Positions 1-8,236 of a stretch of 26,241 bases of DNA are shown here, one piece after another (the stretch's first letter is position 1; each line of letters begins with the position of its first letter). The stretch spans positions 1 through 26,241 of the forward strand of contig JBBRSC010000012.1 of the NCBI GenBank assembly GCA_038245795.1, written 5' to 3'. Below the pieces are notes generated by a model. That model was given only the letters and a program-made list of their open reading frames with translations, ran no database searches and had not been told where the DNA came from. The position numbers were made by a program, and so were the translations under genes. This stretch comes from JBBRSC01 sp038245795 (lineage in GTDB: Bacteria; Actinomycetota; Acidimicrobiia; Acidimicrobiales; Microtrichaceae).

Positions 1-3000
1 AGATCCGCCATCGCAATGGGAACATGGGTGAGCGACAACGGCGTCCCGAGTGACCGAGGGTGCAGACGACGCGGCAACAACGGCACCGGCGGTGCTTCGG
101 TGGAACGGGCCGACAGAATGTGTGATGCCGCTCGCCGGTGTTCCCACTGCCGCTGCTGCTCCCCGGCTGTCTGGTCAGTGACGATGATGCCGATCTGGGC
201 GTGATGACCATCGATGATGGCCCGCCCTGGGGGTGAGTCACGCGGGACGGTGACCTGAGGATCGCGCGGGTCGAATTCCTCAGTACCCACCTGGCGCAAC
301 AGGATTCGTTGCCGGATCGTCCTCGAGAGAACGGTGAACATGCCGCTCGCTCGATCGGTCGTCCCGACGAGGTGGATGCCGACCCGCGGTCCGTTGGCGA
401 CGAGCTGCTGCAACAGCGTGAGCGCGGAACCGCTGTCGATGCGCTCGAACTGCTCGTAGAGCGCGGGAAGCCCATCGATGAGGAGGACATAGCAGGGCAT
501 CGCGGCCCCGGCTGGATCTCGCCGAGCAGTCGCCATGTTCTCGATTCCGGCCCGGGCGAAGTGCTCGGCGCGACGCTCGAGCTCGCGGCAGAGATGTCGA
601 AGGAGACGCACCACCTGTTCGATGTCGCGCTCAGCAACGAGCACCGAGCCCACGTCGGGGAAACGATCCAGGCCGGCCAGGGCACCGCCTGCGGCGTCAA
701 TGGCGTACAGCCAGACCGGTTCGGATGAGGTGCGCCGAGCGATGGCGCCAACGATCGAGCGCAGCACAACGGTCTTGCCCGAGCCGGGAGCACCCAGCAC
801 CAAGACGTGCCCGTCGCGCTCGAAGTCGAGCCATGCAGTGATCTGCTGCTGACGCTCGGGTTGGTCGATCAGCGCGATGGGAATCTTCGATCCGTGCGGG
901 GCGCGTCCCAACTGATCCAGATGGACGACGCCGGGAAGCGGGTCGATCCAAGGACGGAACGGATGACCGATCCCGAGCTGGGCAGCGGCCATGGTGGTCG
1001 ACGAGACCACTCGTTGGAGATCAGTGGTTCTCGACTTGTCTCCGCTCATCACCGGATCGCCGGAGTTCGCCGGAGCAACGGGGCTCGTGAGATCGAAAGA
1101 TTTTACCCGCACGCTGCTGCCGAGCATGTTCGGGCTGACCCCACCCATGTAGGCCCCTTGGAACCTGAACAACTCGGACGCTCCAACCCGGGCAACTCCG
1201 CGCCCCGGGGTCGATCGTTGTATCTGTCCGGCCAACGGGCTCCCGATGACGTCGACGCTCTCCTGAGCGTCTGCGGTTCGAAGTGCGATCCTGAGATTCG
1301 TATTGGCCCGGATGCGGTCGCTGATCACACCCGCCGGTCGCTGCGTCGCCAGCACCAGATGAAGACCGAGGCTGCGACCGCGTTGAGCGATGTTGATGAC
1401 GCCGTCGATGAACTCGGGGATCTCGTGGACCAGCGCCGCGAACTCGTCGATGATCACGATGAGCGAGGGCGGGGCCTCAGCGGGGCAGCGCAGCTCCATC
1501 TCGATGAGATCCTTCGCTCCGGCCTTCGCCAACTCGACTTCTCGACGACGGAGCTCGGCCTCGAGCGAGACCAGGACGCGACGGACCTGATGGGTATCGA
1601 GATCGGTGACCACACCGACGGTGTGCGGGAGGAGAGCGCAATCCTTGAACGCTGCGCCACCCTTGTAGTCCACGAGCAGGAAGTTGACATGGGCCGGTGA
1701 ATGGTTGAGCGCCAGCGAGGCGACCAGCGCCTGGAGAAACTCGGATTTCCCCGCGCCCGTGGTGCCTGCCACGAGTGCGTGCGGACCATCGTGGCGAAGG
1801 TCGACTGTCAGCGGTTGACCGGTGGTGCGGAGCCCGATCGTCGCACGAAGCGAGGCACCATGATCTTCGTTCCAGCGTTCGATCAGGAGGCCGACATCCG
1901 ACAGCGCGCGTGGCGCTTCAAGCACTTCGGGCAACGAGATTGTGCTCGGGAGCTCCGCGTCGCCGATGAGTCGTCGGGAAGCATCGGAGATGGGGGCTAT
2001 TCGGAGTGACAGACGTTCCGTGCTCAGCATCGAGATGGGTTCGATCTCCACGGAGTAGGTCGTGCCGGTATCGATCACGCCGACGTCAGCCCAGATGCCA
2101 TCCTGGCGAATGGCGATTGAACCGCCGGCACGGGCAGGGAGTCGGGCGAATTCATCGTCGAGCCACAGCACGTGGACTCCCGAGGCGGGACCGTCACGCA
2201 GGAGTTCGTCCAGGCGTGCACGATCGAGATTCAGGTGTGCGTCGTACAGCACGACCAGACGCGGGAGCCGCGTCGATCCATCGATCGGCTCGGGGGTTCC
2301 GGTCGGTTGAGATCGACGACGCACGAACGTCTCGATCCCCGTCAGTGTCTCGTTGACGCTCGTACCGGTGCCGATGCACGGACCGTTGAGCACGACCGAG
2401 GCGGTCCGGACATGCGGGAGCCATTTCATCCACTCCCACGAATCGGTGTCGTCGACGAGCGCGGCGATCGCGACTTCGGCGGGCGAATGCATTCCCACGA
2501 TCTGCGCGAGCAACGACCGTGCGAGGCCGCGAACTGCATCGCCGGACCCGGACATGCCGAGATGATCACAACGGCCGAGCCCCAAGGCCAGCGGGAGTCC
2601 CTCGATGTGTCGAACGCCGTCCACCTGCTGATGCAACTGGGCCCGGAGATCGGCGGACCCGCCGTCCTCGATCTCGATCCGGTGGGCGGTCGGCAGTGTC
2701 GCCGTGCCCACTCGGAGTGACAAGAAGTCGCCTTCGGTCGGCTGTCGCTCCCACAGCCGGGCGCCCAGGACGTCCACGGTTGCGAGCGTGTCTCGCACGT
2801 GAGGATGTCGGTGGTCGGCGACGTGTCTTTCGATGTTCTCCGCTGCCGCCACCTCGTCAACGTTGGAGACCACCGTCCGCATCCAGTTGCGTCTCCGCTC
2901 TCGATGCTCCGCTGCTCCGGCCAGTCGCGATTCGATCGATCCGGCAACGAGGAGGATCGGCATCATGAGGTAGAAGATGCCGGACCGGAGCTGGCCGTCG

Positions 3001-3773
3001 TCGAGCGCGACGAAGACCCCGCTCATCAACACCCCGGCCAACAGTGTGATCCACGGAAAGCGGAATCGGCGAGGAGCATCAGGCGGCGACGGAAACGCGA
3101 AGCTCCGGGGTTCGAACGCCGGCACGAGGTGTGGGGGTCGATTGAGGGCCAACGAATCTTCGTGGGGTGTTGCTCTCGACTCGTCGGTGGTGATCCCGAG
3201 CACGGTCCGACCCATTCCGAGCCGAGCTCCCGGAATCAATTGGCGGGATTCGCCGACCGGGCGTCCATCGATGGAGATGTCCCCGACTGCACCGTCGATG
3301 ACCAGCTCGATCGTCGATCCGACTGACAGGGCGCACTGGTGGCGACTCACACCCGGGTCGGTCAGATGAACTGACGACTCGGGTCCCCGGCCGATGATGT
3401 GGAGGCCGGGGACGAGCGGAAAGGACGCGCCGGCGTCGGGGCCGTCGAGTACCGCGACGGTGAACGGTGCATCGGGGCTGGCTGACGGTTGAGCGGCTTC
3501 GGACCCGACGAGCTCGATGAGGTCGCCCCGCCGAATCCCCGCCCCCGCCACGAAGGTCTCACGGTGGAGGAACCGGTGTGGTCGTTGGATGACCTGAATC
3601 GTTGGCCGGACAGGAGCCGGTTCGATGGCGTGGCGAGGACTCCCTCCGTCGGGCTGCACGACGTGGCAGCGGAGTTCGTCGCTGAGCGCGCCGACGGTGG
3701 TGTGTCGCTCGAACTCGACCGCAACATCAATGATGCGCCCATCGGGCGCGCGCAGCCGGAACTGGGTGAGCAT
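1..3773 (-). CDS. FHA-domain FtsK/SpoIIIE ATPase, EssC/EccC-like (C-terminus cut by window edge)
   Basis: Probable motor ATPase of a type VII (ESX/Ess)-like secretion system at the cytoplasmic membrane. The minus frame is open from ATG at 3773 to base 1 (1257 codons), with AAGGA about 8 bases before the ATG. In order: a possible beta-grasp segment (about 1-80); an FHA domain (about 104-195) with G128-R129, S133/S134 and S143-R-H145; two membrane segments (about 241-257 and 264-280); the EssC/EccC hallmark RLWERQ at 339-344 followed by DFLSLRVG; a first FtsK domain with Walker A GTTGAGKS (670-677) and Walker B IIDEF (D776, E777); a second with GAPGSGKT (994-1001) but Walker B LLIDG (D1100, G1101), so the usual acidic partner is missing. 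A linker near base 100 looks like the lead-in to a third ATPase domain, which would lie outside the window. The FHA-plus-two-TM front resembles Firmicutes EssC. No WXG100 gene is visible here. A non-secretory FtsK-like role is the alternative. Confidence 0.85.
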   Translation of the reverse strand, partial: MLTQFRLRAPDGRIIDVAVEFERHTTVGALSDELRCHVVQPDGGSPRHAIEPAPVRPTIQVIQRPHRFLHRETFVAGAGIRRGDLIELVGSEAAQPSASPDAPFTVAVLDGPDAGASFPLVPGLHIIGRGPESSVHLTDPGVSRHQCALSVGSTIELVIDGAVGDISIDGRPVGESRQLIPGARLGMGRTVLGITTDESRATPHEDSLALNRPPHLVPAFEPRSFAFPSPPDAPRRFRFPWITLLAGVLMSGVFVALDDGQLRSGIFYLMMPILLVAGSIESRLAGAAEHRERRRNWMRTVVSNVDEVAAAENIERHVADHRHPHVRDTLATVDVLGARLWERQPTEGDFLSLRVGTATLPTAHRIEIEDGGSADLRAQLHQQVDGVRHIEGLPLALGLGRCDHLGMSGSGDAVRGLARSLLAQIVGMHSPAEVAIAALVDDTDSWEWMKWLPHVRTASVVLNGPCIGTGTSVNETLTGIETFVRRRSQPTGTPEPIDGSTRLPRLVVLYDAHLNLDRARLDELLRDGPASGVHVLWLDDEFARLPARAGGSIAIRQDGIWADVGVIDTGTTYSVEIEPISMLSTERLSLRIAPISDASRRLIGDAELPSTISLPEVLEAPRALSDVGLLIERWNEDHGASLRATIGLRTTGQPLTVDLRHDGPHALVAGTTGAGKSEFLQALVASLALNHSPAHVNFLLVDYKGGAAFKDCALLPHTVGVVTDLDTHQVRRVLVSLEAELRRREVELAKAGAKDLIEMELRCPAEAPPSLIVIIDEFAALVHEIPEFIDGVINIAQRGRSLGLHLVLATQRPAGVISDRIRANTNLRIALRTADAQESVDVIGSPLAGQIQRSTPGRGVARVGASELFRFQGAYMGGVSPNMLGSSVRVKSFDLTSPVAPANSGDPVMSGDKSRTTDLQRVVSSTTMAAAQLGIGHPFRPWIDPLPGVVHLDQLGRAPHGSKIPIALIDQPERQQQITAWLDFERDGHVLVLGAPGSGKTVVLRSIVGAIARRTSSEPVWLYAIDAAGGALAGLDRFPDVGSVLVAERDIEQVVRLLRHLCRELERRAEHFARAGIENMATARRDPAGAAMPCYVLLIDGLPALYEQFERIDSGSALTLLQQLVANGPRVGIHLVGTTDRASGMFTVLSRTIRQRILLRQVGTEEFDPRDPQVTVPRDSPPGRAIIDGHHAQIGIIVTDQTAGEQQRQWEHRRAASHILSARSTEAPPVPLLPRRLHPRSLGTPLSLTHVPIAMAD

Positions 3774-3820
3774 GGCCTGGTCCTTCCCTGACGTTGGCCC
3801 CCCGGCTCATGCTGAGGGCG

Positions 3821-3826
3821 AGTGTA
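3821..3826 (-). promoter_or_regulatory. Candidate -10 box for the EssC-like gene
   Basis: On the minus strand this reads TACACT, fitting TANNNT, about 48 bases before the ATG at 3773. No convincing -35 is seen 16-18 bases further up. Weak call. Confidence 0.3.
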
Positions 3827-3883
3827 GGTCGTTCAATCCGGATGCCTCACGCGGTCGACGCGTTCGGCGGTGTTCGTCGATGC

Positions 3884-3897
3884 GAGAACGCGTTCCA
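3884..3897. promoter_or_regulatory. KstR-type operator upstream of the kstR-like gene
   Basis: The sequence gagAACgcGTTccA contains the perfect palindrome GAACGCGTTC (3886-3895). It fits the mycobacterial KstR motif TnnAACnnGTTnnA except for the first T. It lies 59 bases before the ATG of the kstR-like gene, as expected for autoregulation. The 18-base context AGAACGCGTTCCNGTTTT (3885-3902) recurs at 10645-10662. The motif is known from mycobacteria; its use by this regulator is inferred. Confidence 0.65.
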
Positions 3898-3956
3898 GTT
3901 TTCTGCCAGCATGGGGCAATGGGTGAACAGCATGTACCGCACTGGTGCACAGGATC

Positions 3957-4523
3957 ATGACGTTCACCGATTCGCAGTTGGCTCGACACGAACGAATGCT
4001 CGACGTCGCAGCACGTCTTGCGAGTGAGGGCGGATTTGATGCCGTGCAGATGCGGTCGGTCGCAGCCGAAGCCGACGTCGCACTCGGGACGTTGTACCGC
4101 TATTTCCCCTCCAAGGAACACCTGCTGGTCTCGGCCATGCTTCGCCAGATCGGTGGCTTGGCGGATCGCCTGTCGGTGAGGCCACCCCGTGGTGCCGAGG
4201 CCGCCGAGCGGGTGGTTGATGTGCTCCGGCGTGCGAACAGCGCGCTGCAACGCGATCCGAACTTCACGCTCGCCGTGGTGCGGGCGTTGGCGTCCGGCGA
4301 TGAGTCGGTTGCTCCGGCCGTGCGAGAGGTGAGAGAAGCAATGCGCGCCATCATCCTCGGAGCGATTGGCCGCAACGATCTCACGGAACGCGATGCGTTG
4401 GTGGCGGAGATCCTCGAGGAAGTCTGGTTGTCGGTGCTCGTTTCGTGGATCAGCGGCGTGGAACCGGTCACCGAGGTGGTCCGCAAACTCGAAGCAGCCA
4501 CCAACCTCCTGTTGGGTGACTGA
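3957..4523 (+). CDS. kstR: TetR-family regulator, KstR-like (sterol catabolism repressor)
   Basis: DNA-binding repressor of 188 residues. The N-terminal helix-turn-helix (about 12-58) includes VQMRSVAAEADVALGTLYRY, then FPSKEHLLVSA, which closely resembles mycobacterial KstR as I remember it. The C-terminal part also fits: a segment with residues like KstR's NRAMQRNP, and an end VWLSVLVSW...LLLGD like KstR's VWLSNLLAW...LLIGD. KstR represses cholesterol uptake and degradation genes and is released by CoA thioesters of cholesterol side-chain acids. ATG at 3957 is chosen; an in-frame GTG at 3945 would add four residues. Three bases separate its stop from the next gene, so it probably heads an operon with the hydrolase, ligase and racemase. 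Sterol specificity is inferred from similarity and from the operator; a related lipid-responsive TetR is the alternative. Confidence 0.8.
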   Translation: MTFTDSQLARHERMLDVAARLASEGGFDAVQMRSVAAEADVALGTLYRYFPSKEHLLVSAMLRQIGGLADRLSVRPPRGAEAAERVVDVLRRANSALQRDPNFTLAVVRALASGDESVAPAVREVREAMRAIILGAIGRNDLTERDALVAEILEEVWLSVLVSWISGVEPVTEVVRKLEAATNLLLGD

Positions 4524-4526
4524 CAC

Positions 4527-5432
4527 GTGACGGCATCTCGTACCTCCCGATCTGATGGACCACCGCTCGTTCCTGAGGATGTCGCAGGACTCGATCTCCC
4601 CCTTGGGCGTCGGATCGAGTTGACGGGCCGCGGGACCACGTTCGTGCGTGACGTGGCGGGTCCGCAACCGGACTCGCCGGTGGTCGTGCTGCTCCATGGC
4701 TGGTGCGCGAGTGGTGGACTGAATTGGTACCAGTGTTTCGGTCCGCTGTCGGAGCACTTCCGCGTCGTTGCGCCCGATCTCCGCGGTCACGGGCGGGGGA
4801 TCTCCGCCTGGCGTCGGTTCCGACTGACCGATTGCGCCGACGATGTGGCGGCGACGCTCGAACAGATGGGCGTCGACTCGGCGATCTTCTGTGGCTACAG
4901 CATGGGTGGTCCCGTTGCTCAGCTGATGTGGAAGCGTCATCCGCAGCTCGTCGACGGACTGGTGCTGATGGCGACGGGGTCTTCCTTCATCCCAGGGTTT
5001 CAACAGCGGATGATGTTTGCCGGAGCCATGGCTGCTGCTGCCGGTGGGACCCGAACCGGTCAGTTGGTCACCAGAGTGCCGGCGCTCGGCCGCCGACTGA
5101 TGCCGATCCGTTCCCCTCGCCGACCGACCTCCATGCAACGGTGGGCCACGCAGGAGTTCCGTCGACACGACATGCGGCTGGTCCTGGAAGCCGGCAACGC
5201 CATAGCGGCCTTCTCGTCACGTCGTTGGATCGGCGGGGTCGACGTCCCGACTGCGGTCGTCGTCACCACCAAGGATCGAGCGGTCAACCCGACCGAACAG
5301 GTGCGGCTCGCACTCGCCATCGACGCTGCCGAGATCCGACGGTACGCCGAGGGGCACACCTGCCCGGTACTCGATACCTTCGGCCCAGCCGTGACGGCGG
5401 CGTGTAGCAGCGTGCAGCGCAGGATCGACTGA
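4527..5432 (+). CDS. Alpha/beta-hydrolase fold protein
   Basis: Soluble serine hydrolase of 301 residues. Visible family signs are the oxyanion strand VVLLHGWC (about 53-60), PDLRGHG (83-89), the nucleophile elbow GYSMGG with S125, an acid at D250 (KDRAVNP) and a base at H277 (EGHTCP), so the triad is complete. There is no signal peptide. The first 35 residues precede the fold and look flexible. The start is GTG, three bases after the kstR-like stop, so it is probably cotranscribed. Its substrate cannot be read from sequence. Next to FadD19- and racemase-like genes, an ester or thioester of a sterol or fatty acid is plausible. It is not clearly the ring-cleavage hydrolase HsaD. Confidence 0.85.
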   Translation: MTASRTSRSDGPPLVPEDVAGLDLPLGRRIELTGRGTTFVRDVAGPQPDSPVVVLLHGWCASGGLNWYQCFGPLSEHFRVVAPDLRGHGRGISAWRRFRLTDCADDVAATLEQMGVDSAIFCGYSMGGPVAQLMWKRHPQLVDGLVLMATGSSFIPGFQQRMMFAGAMAAAAGGTRTGQLVTRVPALGRRLMPIRSPRRPTSMQRWATQEFRRHDMRLVLEAGNAIAAFSSRRWIGGVDVPTAVVVTTKDRAVNPTEQVRLALAIDAAEIRRYAEGHTCPVLDTFGPAVTAACSSVQRRID

Positions 5433-5479
5433 TCGAACCCCTGCAGATGGGGCGGACCCGCAGCTACCGGTTGCTTTGA

Positions 5480-5485
5480 TACGTT
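5480..5485 (+). promoter_or_regulatory. Candidate -10 box giving a leaderless transcript of the first FadD19-like gene
   Basis: TACGTT fits TANNNT and ends six bases before the GTG at 5492, so transcription would begin at or within a base of the start codon. No Shine-Dalgarno sequence is present. No clear -35 is seen. The same geometry occurs before the second FadD19-like gene. The 59-base gap after the hydrolase leaves room for this internal promoter. Confidence 0.4.
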
Positions 5486-5491
5486 GCCGAC

Positions 5492-7072
5492 GTGTCCGAA
5501 CTGAGTTCCTACAACCTCGCCGATGTGTTCCAAGCCGTGGCCGATCGGGTGGGTGATCGAGAGGCGCTGGTCTGCGGAGATCGTCGCCTCACCTACCGCC
5601 AGCTCGATGATCGCGTCACCCGACTGTCCAACGTTTTCCTGGAAGCTGGGCTGGGCCGTGGCGACCATATCGGGATCTATCTCCGCAATGGCACCGAGTA
5701 CCTCGAAGCGATGTTGGCGGCCTTCGTCGTGGGGGCGATTCCGGTCAATATCAACTTCCGATACGTCGCCGACGAGCTCCGCTACCTGTTCACGAATGCA
5801 GACCTGGTGGGCCTGGTCGTTGATCCAGAATTCCAGGTGAGCCTGGACGCCGTCGCCACCGATGTTGCGTCGCTTCGCTGGACGCTGGCGATCGGCGATG
5901 ACTACGAAGCGGCCCTGGCCGCTGCCGATGATGTTCGACCAGAGATCAGCCGTTCCAACGACGACCACTATCTGCTCTATACCGGCGGAACCACAGGGCT
6001 TCCGAAGGGCGTGCTCTGGCGTCAGGAGGATGCGTTCTTTGCCTGCATCGGCGGGGGCGATCCCATGCGCCTGTCAGGTCCGGTATCGGAACCGGCCGAA
6101 GTGCTCGACCGGATCATCGACTTCGAGTTCTGCGCGTATCCCCTGGCGCCGCTGATGCACGCCGCTTCGCAATGGACGTCGCTGTCGTGGCTGTTCTGTG
6201 GGGCTCGGGTGGTGTTGAGCCCGACATCGTTCGATGCGGTGTCGGTGTGGGAACCGATCGCCCGGGAAAAGGTGTCAACACTGATCATCGTGGGTGATGC
6301 CATGGCACGACCGCTGATCGATGCCTGGGATGCCTACGGCCCGTACGACGCCTCATCGATGTTCGCACTGGGTTCGGGTGGCGCACCCCTGACGGTCTCA
6401 CTCAAGGATCGGCTCTGCGCGATCCTCCCGACGACCATGATCACCGACGGCTTCGGATCGTCAGAGACCGGCGCGCAGGGTTCCCAGCGGATGGAGCCGG
6501 GAGCCAGCAGCGGTGGCGTTACCAAGTTCACGAGACTCGGCGAGGGCACCACGGTGCTGACCGACGACCTGTCCGAAGTCGAGCCGGGGTCGGGAGTCAT
6601 TGGACGGGTGGCCCTGACGGGCCGAATTCCGTTGGGGTACTACAACGACCCCGAGGGCACGGCGGCAACCTTCGTCGAACACGACGGCCGGCGTTGGGTC
6701 GTGACGGGGGATGCGGCGACCGTTGATGCTGACGGGACCGTCACCCTGCTTGGTCGGGGCTCGGTGTCCATCAACACGGGCGGCGAGAAGGTCTACGCCG
6801 AGGAGGTCGAGGGGGTCATCAAGGCCCACCCGTCCGTCTACGACGCGGTGGTGGTCGGAGTTCCCCACGAGCGCTTCGGGGAGGCGGTGGCGGCCATTGT
6901 CTCGCTGACACCCGGCGCAGCGCTCGACCTCGAGGAACTCAGTGGCCATTGTCGGACCTCGATTGCCGGTTACAAGGTGCCGCGTTCGCTCGTGATTGTG
7001 GACGAGGTCGTCCGGTCGCCCGTGGGCAAGGCCGACTATCGCTGGGCGCGAGCCACGGCACTCGGAACGTGA
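5492..7072 (+). CDS. Acyl-CoA synthetase, FadD19-like (sterol side-chain acid:CoA ligase), copy A
   Basis: Adenylate-forming ligase of 526 residues that would convert a carboxylic acid, ATP and CoA to the acyl-CoA. The P-loop TGGTTGLPKG lies at 164-173 and is preceded by YLLY. NINFRYVADELRYLF (87-101), GSSETG, GYYNDPEGTAATF and INTGGEKVYAEEVE are the blocks that make mycobacterial FadD19 recognisable. The catalytic lysine is K513 in RSPVGKADYRWA. FadD19 activates C26/C24 side-chain acids of cholesterol and phytosterols. Start is GTG at 5492; the next gene overlaps by 4 bp (GTGA), which implies translational coupling with the racemase. A second FadD19-like gene sits nearby on the other strand. 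Relative to that copy, this one has a shorter middle region and VLW rather than VMW after the P-loop. The exact acid is inferred. Confidence 0.88.
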   Translation: MSELSSYNLADVFQAVADRVGDREALVCGDRRLTYRQLDDRVTRLSNVFLEAGLGRGDHIGIYLRNGTEYLEAMLAAFVVGAIPVNINFRYVADELRYLFTNADLVGLVVDPEFQVSLDAVATDVASLRWTLAIGDDYEAALAAADDVRPEISRSNDDHYLLYTGGTTGLPKGVLWRQEDAFFACIGGGDPMRLSGPVSEPAEVLDRIIDFEFCAYPLAPLMHAASQWTSLSWLFCGARVVLSPTSFDAVSVWEPIAREKVSTLIIVGDAMARPLIDAWDAYGPYDASSMFALGSGGAPLTVSLKDRLCAILPTTMITDGFGSSETGAQGSQRMEPGASSGGVTKFTRLGEGTTVLTDDLSEVEPGSGVIGRVALTGRIPLGYYNDPEGTAATFVEHDGRRWVVTGDAATVDADGTVTLLGRGSVSINTGGEKVYAEEVEGVIKAHPSVYDAVVVGVPHERFGEAVAAIVSLTPGAALDLEELSGHCRTSIAGYKVPRSLVIVDEVVRSPVGKADYRWARATALGT

Positions 7073-8235
7073 CGGCCGGGCCACTCGCCGGGATCCGGGT
7101 CGTCGAGCTTGGGGCCCTCGGTCCCGCACCGTTCTGCGCCATGATTCTGGCGGATCTGGGTGCCGATGTCCTGCGCATCGAACGGCCCGATCGGATGCCG
7201 ATCGTCCCCAACGATGCGTCCCGGGCGGACATGGCGCGCTGGGATCTGCTCTCACGGAATCGCCCGTGCGTCACGATCAATCTCAAGTCAGCAGATGGGG
7301 CAGCTGTCGTCACTGACCTTGCGGCCCGCGCCGATGTTTTCATCGAGGGGTTCCGACCCGGTGTCGCCGAACGACTCGGTGTGGGCCCCGAGCAGATCTG
7401 TGGCCAGAACGATCGACTCGTCTACGGGCGGATGACCGGGTGGGGTCGGTCGGGTCCGCTGTCGGACCGACCGGGTCACGACATCAACTACCTGGCCCAG
7501 GCGGGCGTCCTTGCCCACATCGGACGTCATGACCAGGCCCCCACGGCACCGCTGAACCTGGTCGCTGATTTTGGCGGCGGCGGGATGCTGCTCGCCATGG
7601 GGATCTGCGCGGCGCTCGTCGAGCGCGCCACATCGGGGCGGGGCCAGATCGTCGACGCCGCGATGGTCGACGGCGCCGCGCTGTTGATGACGCCGCTGTT
7701 CGGTGCCACGGCGACAGGATTCTGGAGTGATGAGCGCGGGACGAACCTGCTGGACACCGGGGCACCGTTCTACGACTGCTACGAATGCTCGGACGGCCGG
7801 TTTGTCGCTGTTGGCGCCATCGAGCCGTCGTTCTTCGAGGCGCTCGTCAGCGGGCTCGGGTTGAGCGATCACGTGGACCTGTCCGAACAGCACGATCCTG
7901 GCCACTGGCCGATGATCCGTCGATCGTTCGCCGACGCATTTCTGGCTCGCAGTCGCGACGAATGGTCGGCCCATTTCAGCGAACTGGGTGCATGCGTCTC
8001 GCCGGTGCTCACGATGTCCGAGGCAATGATCGACGACGATCTCGAGGAATGGGGGACGTTCATCGATGTCGATGGTGCACGCCAACCCGCACCGGCGCCT
8101 CGCTTCTCGAGGACTCCGACGGCGATCCCGCGCCGACCCTCGCTGATCGGCGAGAACACTGATGAGGCGCTCATCGCCTGGGGTGTCGCCGAGTCGGACC
8201 TGGTGGCACTGCGGGCGGCCGGCGCGATCCGCTGA
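7069..8235 (+). CDS. Alpha-methylacyl-CoA racemase (CaiB/BaiF family III)
   Basis: Interconverts the 2R and 2S epimers of 2-methyl-branched acyl-CoAs, for sterols the 25R and 25S forms of cholestenoyl-type CoA, which is needed before side-chain beta-oxidation. The 388-residue protein matches M. tuberculosis MCR block by block: GPLAGIRVVEL at the start, MILADLGADVLRIERP, RMTGWG, GHDINY, NLVADFGGG, GQIVDAAMVDG, YECSDGRFVAVGAIEP and APRFSRT. MCR's catalytic His, Asp and Glu correspond to H137, D167 and E239 here. I choose GTG at 7069, overlapping the ligase stop by 4 bp, because the homology begins exactly there; upstream in-frame residues are the antisense-like tail of the ligase gene. It ends one base before the convergent neighbour's stop. 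A CoA-transferase role is less likely given the MCR-like triad. Confidence 0.9.
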   Translation: MTAGPLAGIRVVELGALGPAPFCAMILADLGADVLRIERPDRMPIVPNDASRADMARWDLLSRNRPCVTINLKSADGAAVVTDLAARADVFIEGFRPGVAERLGVGPEQICGQNDRLVYGRMTGWGRSGPLSDRPGHDINYLAQAGVLAHIGRHDQAPTAPLNLVADFGGGGMLLAMGICAALVERATSGRGQIVDAAMVDGAALLMTPLFGATATGFWSDERGTNLLDTGAPFYDCYECSDGRFVAVGAIEPSFFEALVSGLGLSDHVDLSEQHDPGHWPMIRRSFADAFLARSRDEWSAHFSELGACVSPVLTMSEAMIDDDLEEWGTFIDVDGARQPAPAPRFSRTPTAIPRRPSLIGENTDEALIAWGVAESDLVALRAAGAIR

Positions 8236-8236
8236 C

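Larger units (their letters stand above)
3774..3956. other. Divergent intergenic region between EssC-like and kstR-like genes
   Basis: This 183-base spacer separates two divergently transcribed genes. It holds the candidate TACACT -10 box of the minus gene and the KstR-like operator at 3884-3897 nearer the plus gene. No credible small gene is seen in it. Confidence 0.7.

Noticed and set aside
807..1700. Plus-strand open frame of 297 codons
   Set aside because: It lies opposite the EssC-like gene, whose frame shows Walker motifs and an FHA domain; this frame has no family features and is Arg/Asp-rich, as antisense frames in GC-rich DNA are.
3807..5168. Minus-strand open frame of 453 codons
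   Set aside because: It covers the kstR-like gene and part of the hydrolase on the other strand, both of which have clear motifs; the translation is low-complexity His/Arg-rich with no recognisable domain.
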